DNA of 21,274 nt from UMGS172 sp045647525 (GCA_045647525.1 JAZRMK010000032.1:1-21274), one strand, 5' to 3'; counted from the first letter of the stretch, positions 1 to 7,124 are shown. Numbers and translations are program-made. The notes: generated from the sequence alone by a model not told the origin.

Positions 1-83
1 ACGTTGTTTTTCTGTATTGGAACACTGCAAGTGCAACAACAAGGTTTCTTTTCTTCTTTCTTCTTAAAATTAAACAATGCCAT
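1..83 (-). CDS. Cysteine-rich small protein, probable thioredoxin-like partner of the permease (partial, N-terminus only)
   Basis: Only the first 27 codons are in the window; the gene runs off the left edge. The ATG at 81-83 follows a strong GGAGG site (91-95) and lies 15 bases after the permease stop codon, so it is the third gene of the arsR operon. The visible peptide begins with a short hydrophobic and lysine-rich stretch (MALFNFKKKEE), followed by a cluster of four cysteines, KKPCCCTCS. From memory, leaders of this style precede small redox-active disulfide (thioredoxin/glutaredoxin fold) proteins encoded beside ArsP/DUF318 permeases in anaerobes. The thioredoxin part itself is not visible, so the function is inferred. 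The cysteine cluster could bind soft metals or metalloids. The reading frame and start are secure; the product is tentative. Confidence 0.6.
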   Translation of the reverse strand, partial: MALFNFKKKEEKKPCCCTCSVPIQKNN

Positions 84-98
84 AATATAACCTCCAAA

Positions 99-1103
99 TT
101 AAATAATAAGCGGTTGAATAAAATTAAAGAAATATCCTACAAGGATAATTCCAACTGTGCAGACCGCAACGAAAATACCGAGAAGTTTAGGCTTAACTGC
201 CTTGCGGAGCATAATTATAGACGGCAGGGACAGCGTTGTAACACCCATCATAAAGGACAGTACGACACCGAGCAACGCACCCTTTGCAAGCAGAGCTTCT
301 GCAATCGGGATCGTACCGAAAATATCAGCATACATCGGAACACCGGCAATCGTGGCGAAGATAACACCAAAAGGATTATTACTCCCAAGTACCTTAACGA
401 TGAAATCTGCAGGTATCCAATTATGGATAATCGCACCGATACCAACACCAACAAGCACATAAGGGAATACCTTTTTAGCAGTAGAAATAACTTGTTCCCA
501 AGCATATTTCATACGGTCTTTGAAATGAAGTTCTTCCTGTGGAACATCGAGGGAACGACCATTACGGATATATTCCTCAACCTCATCTTCAAGATGCAGT
601 TTCTCAATCAGCGTACCGCCGACAACGGCAATGACAAGTCCGACAATAACATACACAACGGCTACTTTCCAACCGAAAATACTCATCAGCAATACAAGAC
701 TACCAAGATCTACCATCGGGGAGGAAATAAGGAAAGAAAATGTTACACCGAGTGGTAGTCCCGCACTTGTAAATCCAATAAACAAAGGAATCGAGGAGCA
801 AGAACAGAACGGTGTCACCGTACCGAGCAACGCTGCGATAATGTTCGCCCAAATGCCGTAGAAACGTCCAAGTATTTTTTTCGTTCTCTCAGGTGGAAAG
901 TAGCTTTGAATATACGATATAATCAAAATCAAAACACCAAGTAGCACCATAATCTTTATCATATCGTATATAAAGAACTGCACACTTGCACCGATTCGGC
1001 TTGTAGTATCCAAACCACAAACATTCAAAATAGTTGCAACTAATCGGTTAAGCCAGCTCATACCAAGAACTTCATTCTGAATAAAATCCCAAACAGCTGT
1101 CAT
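99..1103 (-). CDS. ArsP/DUF318-type permease (UPF0718 family)
   Basis: This 334-residue integral membrane protein belongs to the permease family that includes the organoarsenical exporter ArsP. It has about eight hydrophobic segments. The family signature TPFCSCSSIPLF, with two cysteines in a Cys-X-Cys arrangement, lies near residues 97-108, followed by a second family block around SFLISSPMVD. A soluble acidic loop (about residues 165-200) separates two membrane halves. The reading frame is open up to a TTG at 1109, but the ATG at 1103 is preferred. It overlaps the arsR stop codon as ATGA, which implies translational coupling, and an AAGGA site lies upstream. Control by the upstream ArsR suggests efflux of a thiophilic toxicant such as an arsenical, but the substrate cannot be read from the sequence. 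The family call is firm and the substrate is inferred. Confidence 0.85.
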   Translation of the reverse strand: MTAVWDFIQNEVLGMSWLNRLVATILNVCGLDTTSRIGASVQFFIYDMIKIMVLLGVLILIISYIQSYFPPERTKKILGRFYGIWANIIAALLGTVTPFCSCSSIPLFIGFTSAGLPLGVTFSFLISSPMVDLGSLVLLMSIFGWKVAVVYVIVGLVIAVVGGTLIEKLHLEDEVEEYIRNGRSLDVPQEELHFKDRMKYAWEQVISTAKKVFPYVLVGVGIGAIIHNWIPADFIVKVLGSNNPFGVIFATIAGVPMYADIFGTIPIAEALLAKGALLGVVLSFMMGVTTLSLPSIIMLRKAVKPKLLGIFVAVCTVGIILVGYFFNFIQPLII

Positions 1104-1390
1104 TGGCAATCACCATCCTTACAGCACTCAAGAGTTGCTATAAAGGCTTTAAACCCTTTCAAGGTTTCGCAGCAAAGAGAATAGTGCGTCCATTTACCTT
1201 GCTTTTTGCCTTTCACCAATCCACTTTCCTCTAATATTTTCATATGATGCGAAAGGGTCGGTTGGGTAATGTTAAAGGCCTCAAGCAGTTTACATCCGCA
1301 TTTTTCGCCATTTGATAACATCTCTACAATTTTCAAACGGTTTGGATCGGATAATGCCTTGCAAATCAAAGCCATATCAATTTCACACAT
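1100..1390 (-). CDS. ArsR/SmtB-family metalloregulatory repressor
   Basis: This 96-residue winged-helix protein has the usual ArsR length. The opening ALSDPNRLKIVEML is the classic ArsR start, and the recognition helix region is TQPTLSHHMKILEESGLV. A Cys-Gly-Cys pair (C31, C33) sits just before the recognition helix, where ArsR-type sensors bind arsenite or similar ions. Further cysteines occur as C73-C74, C89-C90 and C95, so the protein is unusually rich in thiols, and the exact sensing site cannot be decided from sequence. It is the first gene of an operon with the permease (4-base ATGA overlap). The ATG is preceded by GAGGTG at 1396-1401. Two palindromes around its promoter suggest autorepression relieved by the ligand. 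Confidence 0.9.
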   Translation of the reverse strand: MCEIDMALICKALSDPNRLKIVEMLSNGEKCGCKLLEAFNITQPTLSHHMKILEESGLVKGKKQGKWTHYSLCCETLKGFKAFIATLECCKDGDCQ

Positions 1391-1401
1391 AAAAACACCT
1401 C

Positions 1402-1421
1402 ACATAGATAATTGTCTATGT
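1402..1421. promoter_or_regulatory. Probable ArsR operator 1 (perfect inverted repeat)
   Basis: ACATAGA (1402-1408) and TCTATGT (1415-1421) are perfect inverted arms around a 6-base spacer, TAATTG. The site covers the expected transcription start just downstream of the -10 box. Its shape and position fit a dimeric ArsR operator; binding is inferred. Confidence 0.7.
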
Positions 1422-1425
1422 CTAT

Positions 1426-1454
1426 ATTATATCCGTCACATAGATATTTGTCAA
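1426..1454 (-). promoter_or_regulatory. Consensus promoter of the arsR-permease operon
   Basis: Read on the minus strand, TTGACA (1449-1454) is followed by exactly 17 bases and then TATAAT (1426-1431). This is a perfect vegetative sigma-A promoter. The -10 box lies 35 bases before the arsR ATG. So strong a promoter is what one expects for a unit kept off by a repressor. Confidence 0.85.
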
Positions 1455-1458
1455 TGTG
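1437..1458. promoter_or_regulatory. Probable ArsR operator 2 (imperfect inverted repeat over the -35 box)
   Basis: CACATAGA (1437-1444) and TCAATGTG (1451-1458) form an inverted repeat with one mismatch, and share the CATAGA half-site with the operator at 1402-1421. The centres of the two sites are 36 bases apart. This one covers the -35 hexamer, so the pair brackets the core promoter. Confidence 0.6.
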
Positions 1459-1465
1459 TTTTTAT

Positions 1466-1495
1466 AAAAAAACGGCAAGGACAATCTCCTTGCCG
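1466..1495 (-). terminator. Rho-independent terminator of spoVAC
   Basis: CGGCAAGGA (1473-1481) pairs perfectly with TCCTTGCCG (1487-1495) across a 5-base loop. On the minus strand the stem is followed by a run of seven T (1466-1472). It lies 26 bases after the spoVAC stop and immediately before the arsR promoter, which it insulates. Confidence 0.85.
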
Positions 1496-1521
1496 CTATT
1501 TCTTCATGAAAATTTGCCTTT

Positions 1522-1965
1522 CTAAATCACTTGAATCAACCAATAAATAAAACCATAAATCACCGAAGCTACCACTCCATAAACAATAACAGGTCCTGCG
1601 ATTGTAAACATCTTTGCACCGACGCCTAAGACAAACCCTTCTGCTTTATATTCTATCGCGGGTGACACCACCGAGTTTGCAAATCCGGTGATGGGAACCA
1701 GAGTGCCGGCTCCCGCGTGCTTGGCGATTTTGTCAAAAATGCCGAGTGAGGTCAGAACGGCAGAAATGAAAATCAGGCTTATAGAAACCAGAGTTTTTGC
1801 ATCTTCGGGTTTTAACGGCAATGTTTTATAGTAGGTCAATAGAATCTGTCCTAGTGTGCAGATAGAACCGCCGACCAAAAACGCCCAAATGCAGTCCTTT
1901 ACAATGGGTGACTTGGGCGATGTTTGTTCTGCCAACTTTGCGTATTTTTGTTTTGAGATTTTCAT
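1522..1965 (-). CDS. spoVAC: Stage V sporulation protein AC
   Basis: SpoVAC is a small membrane protein of the SpoVA channel that moves calcium-dipicolinate into the forespore and releases it at germination; the Bacillus protein behaves as a mechanosensitive channel. This 147-residue product has the usual family length. It shows the family blocks CIWAFLVGGSICTLGQ (about residues 25-40), HAGAGTLVPITGFANSV (about 83-99) and the EYKAEGFVLGVG segment, with about four hydrophobic stretches. The start ATG follows an AGGGGAG site. The gene is alone here, with its own terminator downstream, whereas spoVAE lies about 8 kb away and spoVAD is not in the window. A forespore (sigma-G) promoter is expected from the family, but I could not identify one convincingly. 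Confidence 0.9.
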   Translation of the reverse strand: MKISKQKYAKLAEQTSPKSPIVKDCIWAFLVGGSICTLGQILLTYYKTLPLKPEDAKTLVSISLIFISAVLTSLGIFDKIAKHAGAGTLVPITGFANSVVSPAIEYKAEGFVLGVGAKMFTIAGPVIVYGVVASVIYGFIYWLIQVI

Positions 1966-2154
1966 AAACTACTCCCCTTTTTTATGTTTTTTACAACAAC
2001 AAAATTTTTATTCAAAAAAATTCGTGTGGCGTGGGAATTTAAGTCGGTTTGCACAATATTTAGTGATGGTTTGTAAATTTCAACGATTTTTGTGGTAAAA
2101 TATGAATTGCATATTAAAGGTTTGACGAAATTTTACAAATAAAGGGAATTTTGC
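1966..2154. other. AT-rich spacer between divergent spoVAC and pckG
   Basis: This part of the roughly 300-base divergent intergenic region contains no credible reading frame, tRNA or clear hairpin. Adjacent to spoVAC it carries only that gene's ribosome site. The spoVAC promoter must lie here, but no convincing sporulation-type -35/-10 pair was found. Confidence 0.5.
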
Positions 2155-2183
2155 TTGACTGGGTTGCAGAATATGGGTATAAT
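2155..2183 (+). promoter_or_regulatory. Promoter of pckG
   Basis: TTGACT (2155-2160) and TATAAT (2178-2183) are separated by exactly 17 bases, a near-perfect sigma-A promoter. It gives an untranslated leader of about 77 bases before the ATG at 2267. The leader contains a weak imperfect hairpin at about 2203-2234. Confidence 0.8.
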
Positions 2184-2266
2184 GTTAGATGTAGAAATTT
2201 GATTTTGTGTCGATTAAAATCGGCAATCGCAAAACAAATTATAAATTTAAGATAGGAGTAAAGAAA

Positions 2267-4042
2267 ATGACTAAAAACCCTACCGTTATCAAATGGCTTG
2301 AAGACATGAAAGCTCTTCTTACCCCTGATGAGGTTGTATGGATTGACGGTTCTGATGCTCAGCGCGACGCGCTTCGCAAGGAAGCTTGCGAAATCGGCGA
2401 GTTGGAAATGCTTAATCAGGATCTTCTTCCCGGTTGCTACCTCCACAGAACCAACCCCAACGACGTTGCACGTGTTGAGGACAGAACATTGATCTGCTCT
2501 AAACTCAAAGAAAATGCAGGCCCCACTAATAACTGGTGTGACCCTGACGAAATGTATAAAAAGCTTTACGACATTGCTCGTGGCTCATACAAGGGTAAGA
2601 CAATGTATATCATTCCCTATTCTATGGGACCCATCGGCTCACCTCTTGCAAAAGTTGGTATTGAAGTAACCGATTCTATCTACGTTGTTCTTAACATGCT
2701 CATTATGACCCGTGTCAGCCCCAAGGTTCTCGAGGTTTTGGGCGACAGTAACGACTGGGTACGTTGTCTCCATTCTCGTTGCGATGTCGATCCCGAAAAG
2801 AGATACATCTGCCAGTTCCCTGAGGACAACACCATTATCTCGGTCAACTCCGGTTACGGTGGTAACGTTCTTCTCGGCAAAAAGTGCTTTGCACTTCGTA
2901 TTGCTTCTTACCAGGGTTGGAAAGAGGGCTGGATGGCAGAGCATATGCTCATTTTGGGTCTCCAGAATCCCGAGGGTGAGGTTAAGTACGTTGCAGCAGC
3001 ATTCCCGTCTGCTTGCGGTAAGACCAACTTGGCTATGCTTATTCCTCCCGAGTACCTTCGCAAGAAGGGCTATAAGATCTGGACTGTCGGCGACGACATT
3101 TCCTGGATGAGAATAGGCCCTGATGGCAGACTTTATGCTATCAACCCCGAAAACGGTTTCTTTGGCGTTGCTCCCGGTACAAATGAGAAGTCTAACTTCA
3201 ACGCTTTGGAGTCTACCAAGAAGAACACCATTTTCACCAACGTTGCTCTTGACCTTAACGACAACACTGTTTGGTGGGAAGGCCTCAACAAGAATCTCCC
3301 CACAAATGCACTTGATTGGAAGGGCAACAAGTGGGATGCAGCTAAGTTCGACAAGGCTGATAAGTCCACTTGTGCAGCACACCCCAACTCCCGTTTCACT
3401 GCTCCTGCTGAGAACTGCCCCTGCATTTCCGAGGAGTTTGATAAGGGCGCAGGTGTTCCCATTTCTGCAATTATCTTCGGCGGACGCCGTGCAAAGTGCA
3501 CTCCGCTTGTATATCAGTCAAAGTCTTGGGAGAACGGTGTTTTCATCGGTTCTGCTATGGCTTCTGAAACAACCGCAGCTGCTGCCGGTGCAGTAGGCGT
3601 TGTACGTCGTGATCCGATGGCAATGCTTCCCTTCTGCGGATATCATATGGGCGACTACTTCCAGCATTGGCTCGATATGGGTGCAAAGCTTGGCGACAAG
3701 GCACCTAAGATCTTCAACGTTAACTGGTTCCGAACCGATGATGATGGCAACTTCCTCTGGCCCGGATTTGGCGACAATATGCGTGTTCTTAACTGGATCA
3801 TCGACCGTTGCGAAGGCAAGGCTGATGCTACCGAGACCGCTATCGGTTACGTCCCGAAGCCCGAAGACATTGACCTTACCGATCTTGATATGGATATGGA
3901 TACCCTCAAAGGCATCCTTACCGTTGATAAGGATATGTGGACTAAGGAAGCAGCAGAGATCGAAGAGCATTACAAGAAGTTCGGCGACAAATTGCCCGCA
4001 GAACTCAAAGCACAGCTCGAAGCTCTCAAAGCAGCTCTTTAA
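2267..4042 (+). CDS. pckG: Phosphoenolpyruvate carboxykinase, GTP type (EC 4.1.1.32)
   Basis: The enzyme interconverts oxaloacetate plus GTP with phosphoenolpyruvate, CO2 and GDP. It can serve gluconeogenesis or, in fermenting anaerobes, CO2 fixation toward oxaloacetate and succinate. The 591-residue length fits the GTP class. The GTP-class P-loop FPSACGKTNLAM lies at residues 246-257, with the reactive cysteine C250 and lysine K252. RRDPMAMLPFCGYHMGDYF starts at residue 447, and NWFRTDDDGNFLWPGFGDN starts at residue 486. The frame stays open 20 codons further upstream, but the ATG at 2267 has a TAGGAG site nine bases before it and matches the expected N-terminus. It is a single-gene unit with its own promoter and terminator. 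Codon choice looks more selective (frequent GGT, GTT, CTT, AAG) than in neighbouring genes, consistent with high expression. Confidence 0.96.
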   Translation: MTKNPTVIKWLEDMKALLTPDEVVWIDGSDAQRDALRKEACEIGELEMLNQDLLPGCYLHRTNPNDVARVEDRTLICSKLKENAGPTNNWCDPDEMYKKLYDIARGSYKGKTMYIIPYSMGPIGSPLAKVGIEVTDSIYVVLNMLIMTRVSPKVLEVLGDSNDWVRCLHSRCDVDPEKRYICQFPEDNTIISVNSGYGGNVLLGKKCFALRIASYQGWKEGWMAEHMLILGLQNPEGEVKYVAAAFPSACGKTNLAMLIPPEYLRKKGYKIWTVGDDISWMRIGPDGRLYAINPENGFFGVAPGTNEKSNFNALESTKKNTIFTNVALDLNDNTVWWEGLNKNLPTNALDWKGNKWDAAKFDKADKSTCAAHPNSRFTAPAENCPCISEEFDKGAGVPISAIIFGGRRAKCTPLVYQSKSWENGVFIGSAMASETTAAAAGAVGVVRRDPMAMLPFCGYHMGDYFQHWLDMGAKLGDKAPKIFNVNWFRTDDDGNFLWPGFGDNMRVLNWIIDRCEGKADATETAIGYVPKPEDIDLTDLDMDMDTLKGILTVDKDMWTKEAAEIEEHYKKFGDKLPAELKAQLEALKAAL

Positions 4043-4055
4043 TAGTTGTGAATTT

Positions 4056-4086
4056 AAAACCGCCGTGTGAAAACACGGCGGTTTTT
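4056..4086 (+). terminator. Rho-independent terminator of pckG
   Basis: ACCGCCGTGT pairs perfectly with ACACGGCGGT across a GAAA tetraloop (4069-4072) and is followed by a T tract. It lies about 15 bases after the pckG stop. The flanking A and T runs extend the stem. Confidence 0.92.
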
Positions 4087-4152
4087 GTTTGTTGGATTTG
4101 ATTCCAAGATGCTTTTCAAAACTTTTACTTTTGCATTTTTCTTCTACTTCAT

Positions 4153-4181
4153 TTGACTTTGAATATATTATATTGTAAAAT
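4153..4181 (+). promoter_or_regulatory. Promoter of the flavoprotein-amidase operon
   Basis: TTGACT (4153-4158), 17 bases, then TAAAAT (4176-4181). The hexamers are close to consensus in a very AT-rich stretch, 27 bases before the start codon at 4209. Confidence 0.7.
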
Positions 4182-4208
4182 ATAAATATAATATTTTTGA
4201 GGTGTTCT

Positions 4209-4700
4209 ATGTTTAAAGAAATTTCTGCAAAAGAGATAGACGGCAATTTGATAAAGGCTATCGCTGACGAGTGGATGTTGATAGCCGCAGGCGATGAGTC
4301 GGGGTATAACATGATGACTGCATCCTGGGGATTTGTTGGTGAAATGTGGGGGTCAGACTGTGCTGTTGCCATGATAAGACCGCAGCGGTACACTTGGGAG
4401 TTTGTTGATAAAAACGACTACTTTACCCTCTCCTTTTACGGTGATAGAAAGGATATTCATAAGGTTTGCGGTTTGAAATCGGGACGCGATGTCAATAAGA
4501 CCGAACTTACAGGACTCTCCCCTGTTTTTTCTGATGAAACGGTCTATTTTGATGAGGCAAGGTTGGTTTTGGTTTGCAAAAAGCAGTACGTCGGTCAATT
4601 AAACGCCGACAGTTTTACCGACAAAGAGCCTCTTCGTTGGTATAATGATGACCTGCATTATATGGTCGTCGGAAAAATCGAAAAAGTTTTGATAAAATAA
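4209..4700 (+). CDS. Flavin reductase-like (FMN-binding split-barrel) protein
   Basis: This 163-residue protein resembles the flavin reductase-like family, which binds FMN and often uses NAD(P)H. The N-terminal strand region ends in NMMTASWGFVGEMW, typical of the FMN-binding TASW segment. AMIRPQRYTWEFV and the block GLKSGRDVNKTELTGLSPVF (about residues 93-112) are characteristic of the family. There is no signal peptide, so it should be cytoplasmic. The ATG at 4209 follows GAGGTG (4199-4204); an upstream TTG in frame is not a credible start. It is the first gene of a two-gene unit with the amidase 12 bases downstream. The physiological electron acceptor is unknown, and nothing in the sequence links it to wall metabolism. 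Confidence 0.82.
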   Translation: MFKEISAKEIDGNLIKAIADEWMLIAAGDESGYNMMTASWGFVGEMWGSDCAVAMIRPQRYTWEFVDKNDYFTLSFYGDRKDIHKVCGLKSGRDVNKTELTGLSPVFSDETVYFDEARLVLVCKKQYVGQLNADSFTDKEPLRWYNDDLHYMVVGKIEKVLIK

Positions 4701-4712
4701 GGAATAGTGAGT

Positions 4713-5450
4713 ATGGGTGAATCAAAAAAGGATTTTGAGCGTCGAAAATTGGCGGCAAAGCGCACAAAGAAAGCGAAAAGAATCGGAAAGCTTGTTATTT
4801 TGTACCTTTTTGTCGCGGTGTTCTGTGTGTCGGGCATTTGGCTCACGGTTGTTTTGTATGACCATTTTAAAGGCAAGAATGTATCGGGTGTTACGTCTGA
4901 CTTATCTGCGTTGCAATCACAACCTCAGCTGTCGACCGATAGTGCGGTGCAAAAGTTGCTAAGTGTAAATCTACCTGATAGTGTCGAGGTTAATCATTTG
5001 GAGGTTGGCAAAGGCAGAAGTGGAGCAAAACTAAGTGATTTCACCGGCATTGTGATTCATTATACAGGTGATTCGGGCAGTGATGCGACGGAGCGACGCG
5101 AAGTTTATCTTGGCGGTGAAGTCAGTGCCCATTTTGTTGTTGGTTTTGACGGAAAGACGCAGATGTGCTTGCCGTTGGATGAGCAGGCTAATATCGTCGG
5201 TGGTCGCAACAGCGACACTATCTCTATCGAATACTGTCACAATTCGGTTGACGGTTTGATGGAAGATGAAACCTACGAAGCGTTGGTTGACCTTTGCGCA
5301 ACGCTGCTAAAAGCGTCAGGCAAAGGAACCGATTACCTTTTGAGACATTACGATATAAACAAGAGTGCCGATTGTCCGCCCTACTACATCACCCACACGG
5401 AAAAGTGGGATGAATTCAAATCGGATGTTGAGGCAAAGATGCAAAAATAA
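4713..5450 (+). CDS. Membrane-anchored N-acetylmuramoyl-L-alanine amidase (Amidase_2/PGRP fold)
   Basis: This 245-residue protein has a very basic N-terminus, one membrane segment (about residues 26-49) and an extracellular C-terminal domain. The domain has the Amidase_2 zinc set: H116 in VIHYTG, H212 in LLRHYDIN and C221 in SADCPPYY. SAHFVVGFDG and DTISIEYCH are further family blocks. It should cleave the bond between muramic acid and the stem peptide, anchored at the outer face of the membrane. A linker rich in Ser and Gln (about 60-80) spans membrane and domain. The ATG at 4713 is chosen because the AAGGA site ends nine bases before it; a GTG at 4707 would be too close. A bidirectional terminator follows the gene. 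Confidence 0.85.
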   Translation: MGESKKDFERRKLAAKRTKKAKRIGKLVILYLFVAVFCVSGIWLTVVLYDHFKGKNVSGVTSDLSALQSQPQLSTDSAVQKLLSVNLPDSVEVNHLEVGKGRSGAKLSDFTGIVIHYTGDSGSDATERREVYLGGEVSAHFVVGFDGKTQMCLPLDEQANIVGGRNSDTISIEYCHNSVDGLMEDETYEALVDLCATLLKASGKGTDYLLRHYDINKSADCPPYYITHTEKWDEFKSDVEAKMQK

Positions 5451-5451
5451 C

Positions 5452-5487
5452 AAAAAAGACCTTGCGGTGATTCCGCAAGGTCTTTTT
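5452..5487. terminator. Bidirectional terminator between the amidase and pyridoxal kinase genes
   Basis: AAAGACCTTGCGG pairs perfectly with CCGCAAGGTCTTT around a 5-base loop (TGATT). It has an A run on the left and a T run on the right, so it works for both convergent operons. It starts one base after the amidase stop and ends beside the kinase stop codon at 5490. Confidence 0.93.
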
Positions 5488-5489
5488 TT

Positions 5490-6335
5490 TTATTTCAACA
5501 TTTTTATGAATTTAGGCAGGCTTCTTTCAAAATCAACACCGTAGCGGTGGTCGGTAAACCCGTTGGCTGTTCGCTTTAAACTGTCAGAGGTTAAACCAAC
5601 CGCTATTTTGGTAGAAGTTTTTAAAGACTTGCCTTTTGTTAGCGCGGCGGTCAGCGCCGATGCAAAGACGTCACCTGTTCCGTGGAACATTCCCAAAAAC
5701 CTCTTTTTAAGGATTATGTCAACCTTGTCGGTTTCGGAATCATAGCAAGCCGCACCTAAGGACTTGTCGTCAAAGAAAACGCCGGTTAAAACAATTCTCT
5801 TAGGGCCAAGTTCCGATAAACTTTTTAAAATATCAATAATATATTCTTTTGTGTACGGTCCTTCCTTGTACTCGCGGTCCAACAAAAATGCTGCTTCGGT
5901 CATATTTGGAACGATAATGTCGGCCTTTTTGCAAAGCTTTTTCATCTCATCAGCAAATGAACGGTCGAAAAGTGCATACATTTTGCCGTTGTCGGCCATA
6001 GCCGGATCAACAACCGCTAATGTGTCTTTTGTCTTGAACATATCAAAAATATCGCAGACGATGTCGATCTGTTCTGCTGAACCGAGATAGCCACTGTAAA
6101 TCGCGTCGAAGGTAAGACCTATCGATTTCCAATGCTTTGCGAAATCCAACATGTCGCAGGTCAGGTCTCGGCAAGTAAATCCTTCCTTTACTGCGGTGTG
6201 AGTGGAAAGCACGGCGGTGGGGATTACAGATACCTCAAAGCCTGCTGCTGAAAGCACAGGAAGCGCCACCGTGAGTGAACATTTGCCGAATCCTGATATG
6301 TCGTGGATTGCGGCAATCCGTTTTTGAATATCCAT
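5490..6335 (-). CDS. pdxK: Pyridoxal/pyridoxamine kinase (PfkB-like, vitamin B6 salvage)
   Basis: This 281-residue cytoplasmic kinase phosphorylates pyridoxal, pyridoxamine or pyridoxine with ATP in B6 salvage. The opening AAIHDISGFGKCSL, the substrate-side segment around VIPTAVLSTHT, VVDPAMADNGKMY, and the phosphoryl-transfer motif GTGD (residues 219-222, catalytic Asp222) are typical of the pyridoxal kinase branch of the ribokinase superfamily. The frame is open to a TTG four codons earlier, but the ATG at 6335 has GGAG six bases upstream. It is the last gene of the parA-led run, 40 bases after the thioesterase, and ends at the bidirectional terminator. The symbol could equally be pdxY; sequence alone does not settle the preferred vitamer. 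Confidence 0.87.
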   Translation of the reverse strand: MDIQKRIAAIHDISGFGKCSLTVALPVLSAAGFEVSVIPTAVLSTHTAVKEGFTCRDLTCDMLDFAKHWKSIGLTFDAIYSGYLGSAEQIDIVCDIFDMFKTKDTLAVVDPAMADNGKMYALFDRSFADEMKKLCKKADIIVPNMTEAAFLLDREYKEGPYTKEYIIDILKSLSELGPKRIVLTGVFFDDKSLGAACYDSETDKVDIILKKRFLGMFHGTGDVFASALTAALTKGKSLKTSTKIAVGLTSDSLKRTANGFTDHRYGVDFERSLPKFIKMLK

Positions 6336-6375
6336 TTTTATCTCCAAAATTAAATTGGTTTATGTAAACCTTGAA

Positions 6376-7119
6376 TTAAAATTCGATCTGTGCTAAAAAT
6401 GACTGTTTATCCCCGACTTTGCCCGATACAACATAACATTGTTGATTTGTTTGGGCTATATACAGGTCGATTATTTCGTGAGGCATAACTTCATTTATAA
6501 AGTTTATGTCAACCTTGCTGATGTTGCTTTTAATAACGTTGTCCGGCAAAACGGAAATTGCAAAATCGGCATACATTGTGTTGTTTACGTGGCCGTTAAA
6601 ATCAATAGTTTCTTCGGTTGCATTGATACTTTTAGCAAGATATAAGTTGTCGAAATTTGCGATTTTTTGCGGTGCGGGGCAGTTGTTTTCTAATTCGTTG
6701 TTATAAAGAAAATCATCAAACCTATCGATGTTCGTAGGGCGAACAATTCTACGGCTTTCAAGGTCGATGGTTGTGACCTCGCACTTGGCTTCGGTCAATG
6801 GGCTGCCATTTAAATCAAAGGTTTGGTAATTACGAGTAAAACGCACACCTTTGAGTTCGCTGCACCATGTTCTCACAACAATTTCCTCATTTTTTGAGGG
6901 TAAACGGTGAATCAAAATAGATGCTTTTGTGAAAATAAATGCAAGTTTCTGATCTTCGCGCATTTCTTTTGATGTCGTGCCGAAAACATTAAGATGCTTT
7001 TCACCGATTTCCTGGTGTAACATCATAAGCTGCGATATTTTAATTTTGCCCGAGGTACAGACCTCGGGCAAAATTTTAACATTCATTTCGTAGGCAGTGT
7101 TATCGAAAATTGCGCTCAT
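6376..7119 (-). CDS. Acyl-ACP thioesterase (double hot-dog fold)
   Basis: This 247-residue protein matches the bacterial acyl-ACP thioesterase family, which releases free fatty acids from acyl carrier protein. Two hot-dog halves are expected. The first contains LMMLHQEIGEKH and the conserved WCSELKGVRFTRNY segment. The second contains the catalytic-region motif DFNGHVNNTMYADF beginning at D173, with H177 and N179-N180. No signal peptide or membrane segment is seen. The chosen ATG at 7119 is five bases after the serS stop, with AAGAAG (the serS 3' end) as a weak ribosome site. A GTG at 7128, overlapping the serS stop as GTGA, is an alternative that would add three residues. Its role could be fatty-acid export or control of membrane lipid chain length. 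Confidence 0.83.
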   Translation of the reverse strand: MSAIFDNTAYEMNVKILPEVCTSGKIKISQLMMLHQEIGEKHLNVFGTTSKEMREDQKLAFIFTKASILIHRLPSKNEEIVVRTWCSELKGVRFTRNYQTFDLNGSPLTEAKCEVTTIDLESRRIVRPTNIDRFDDFLYNNELENNCPAPQKIANFDNLYLAKSINATEETIDFNGHVNNTMYADFAISVLPDNVIKSNISKVDINFINEVMPHEIIDLYIAQTNQQCYVVSGKVGDKQSFLAQIEF

Positions 7120-7124
7120 TTTGC

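Noticed and set aside
114..758. Long plus-strand open frame of 214 codons opposite the permease gene
   Set aside because: It is antisense to a well-supported membrane protein gene, has no ribosome site, and its translation is low-complexity Asn/Thr/Arg-rich with no family resemblance.
1966..2105. Sigma-G promoter for spoVAC (TGAATA followed by CATAAA)
   Set aside because: The spacing is 22 bases rather than 17-18 and the -10 match is poor and too close to the ribosome site.
2639..3382. Minus-strand open frame of 247 codons inside pckG
   Set aside because: It is antisense to the most conserved part of pckG, an effect of that gene's biased codon use; no start signals.
3518..4393. Minus-strand open frame of 291 codons over the end of pckG
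   Set aside because: It is a shadow of pckG, crosses that gene's terminator and the next promoter, and has no recognisable domain.
6336..6375. Regulatory site for pyridoxal kinase from the shared TATGTAAACCT string near 6361 and 8436
   Set aside because: The 11-base match in two AT-rich spacers is short, has no symmetry, and is probably chance.
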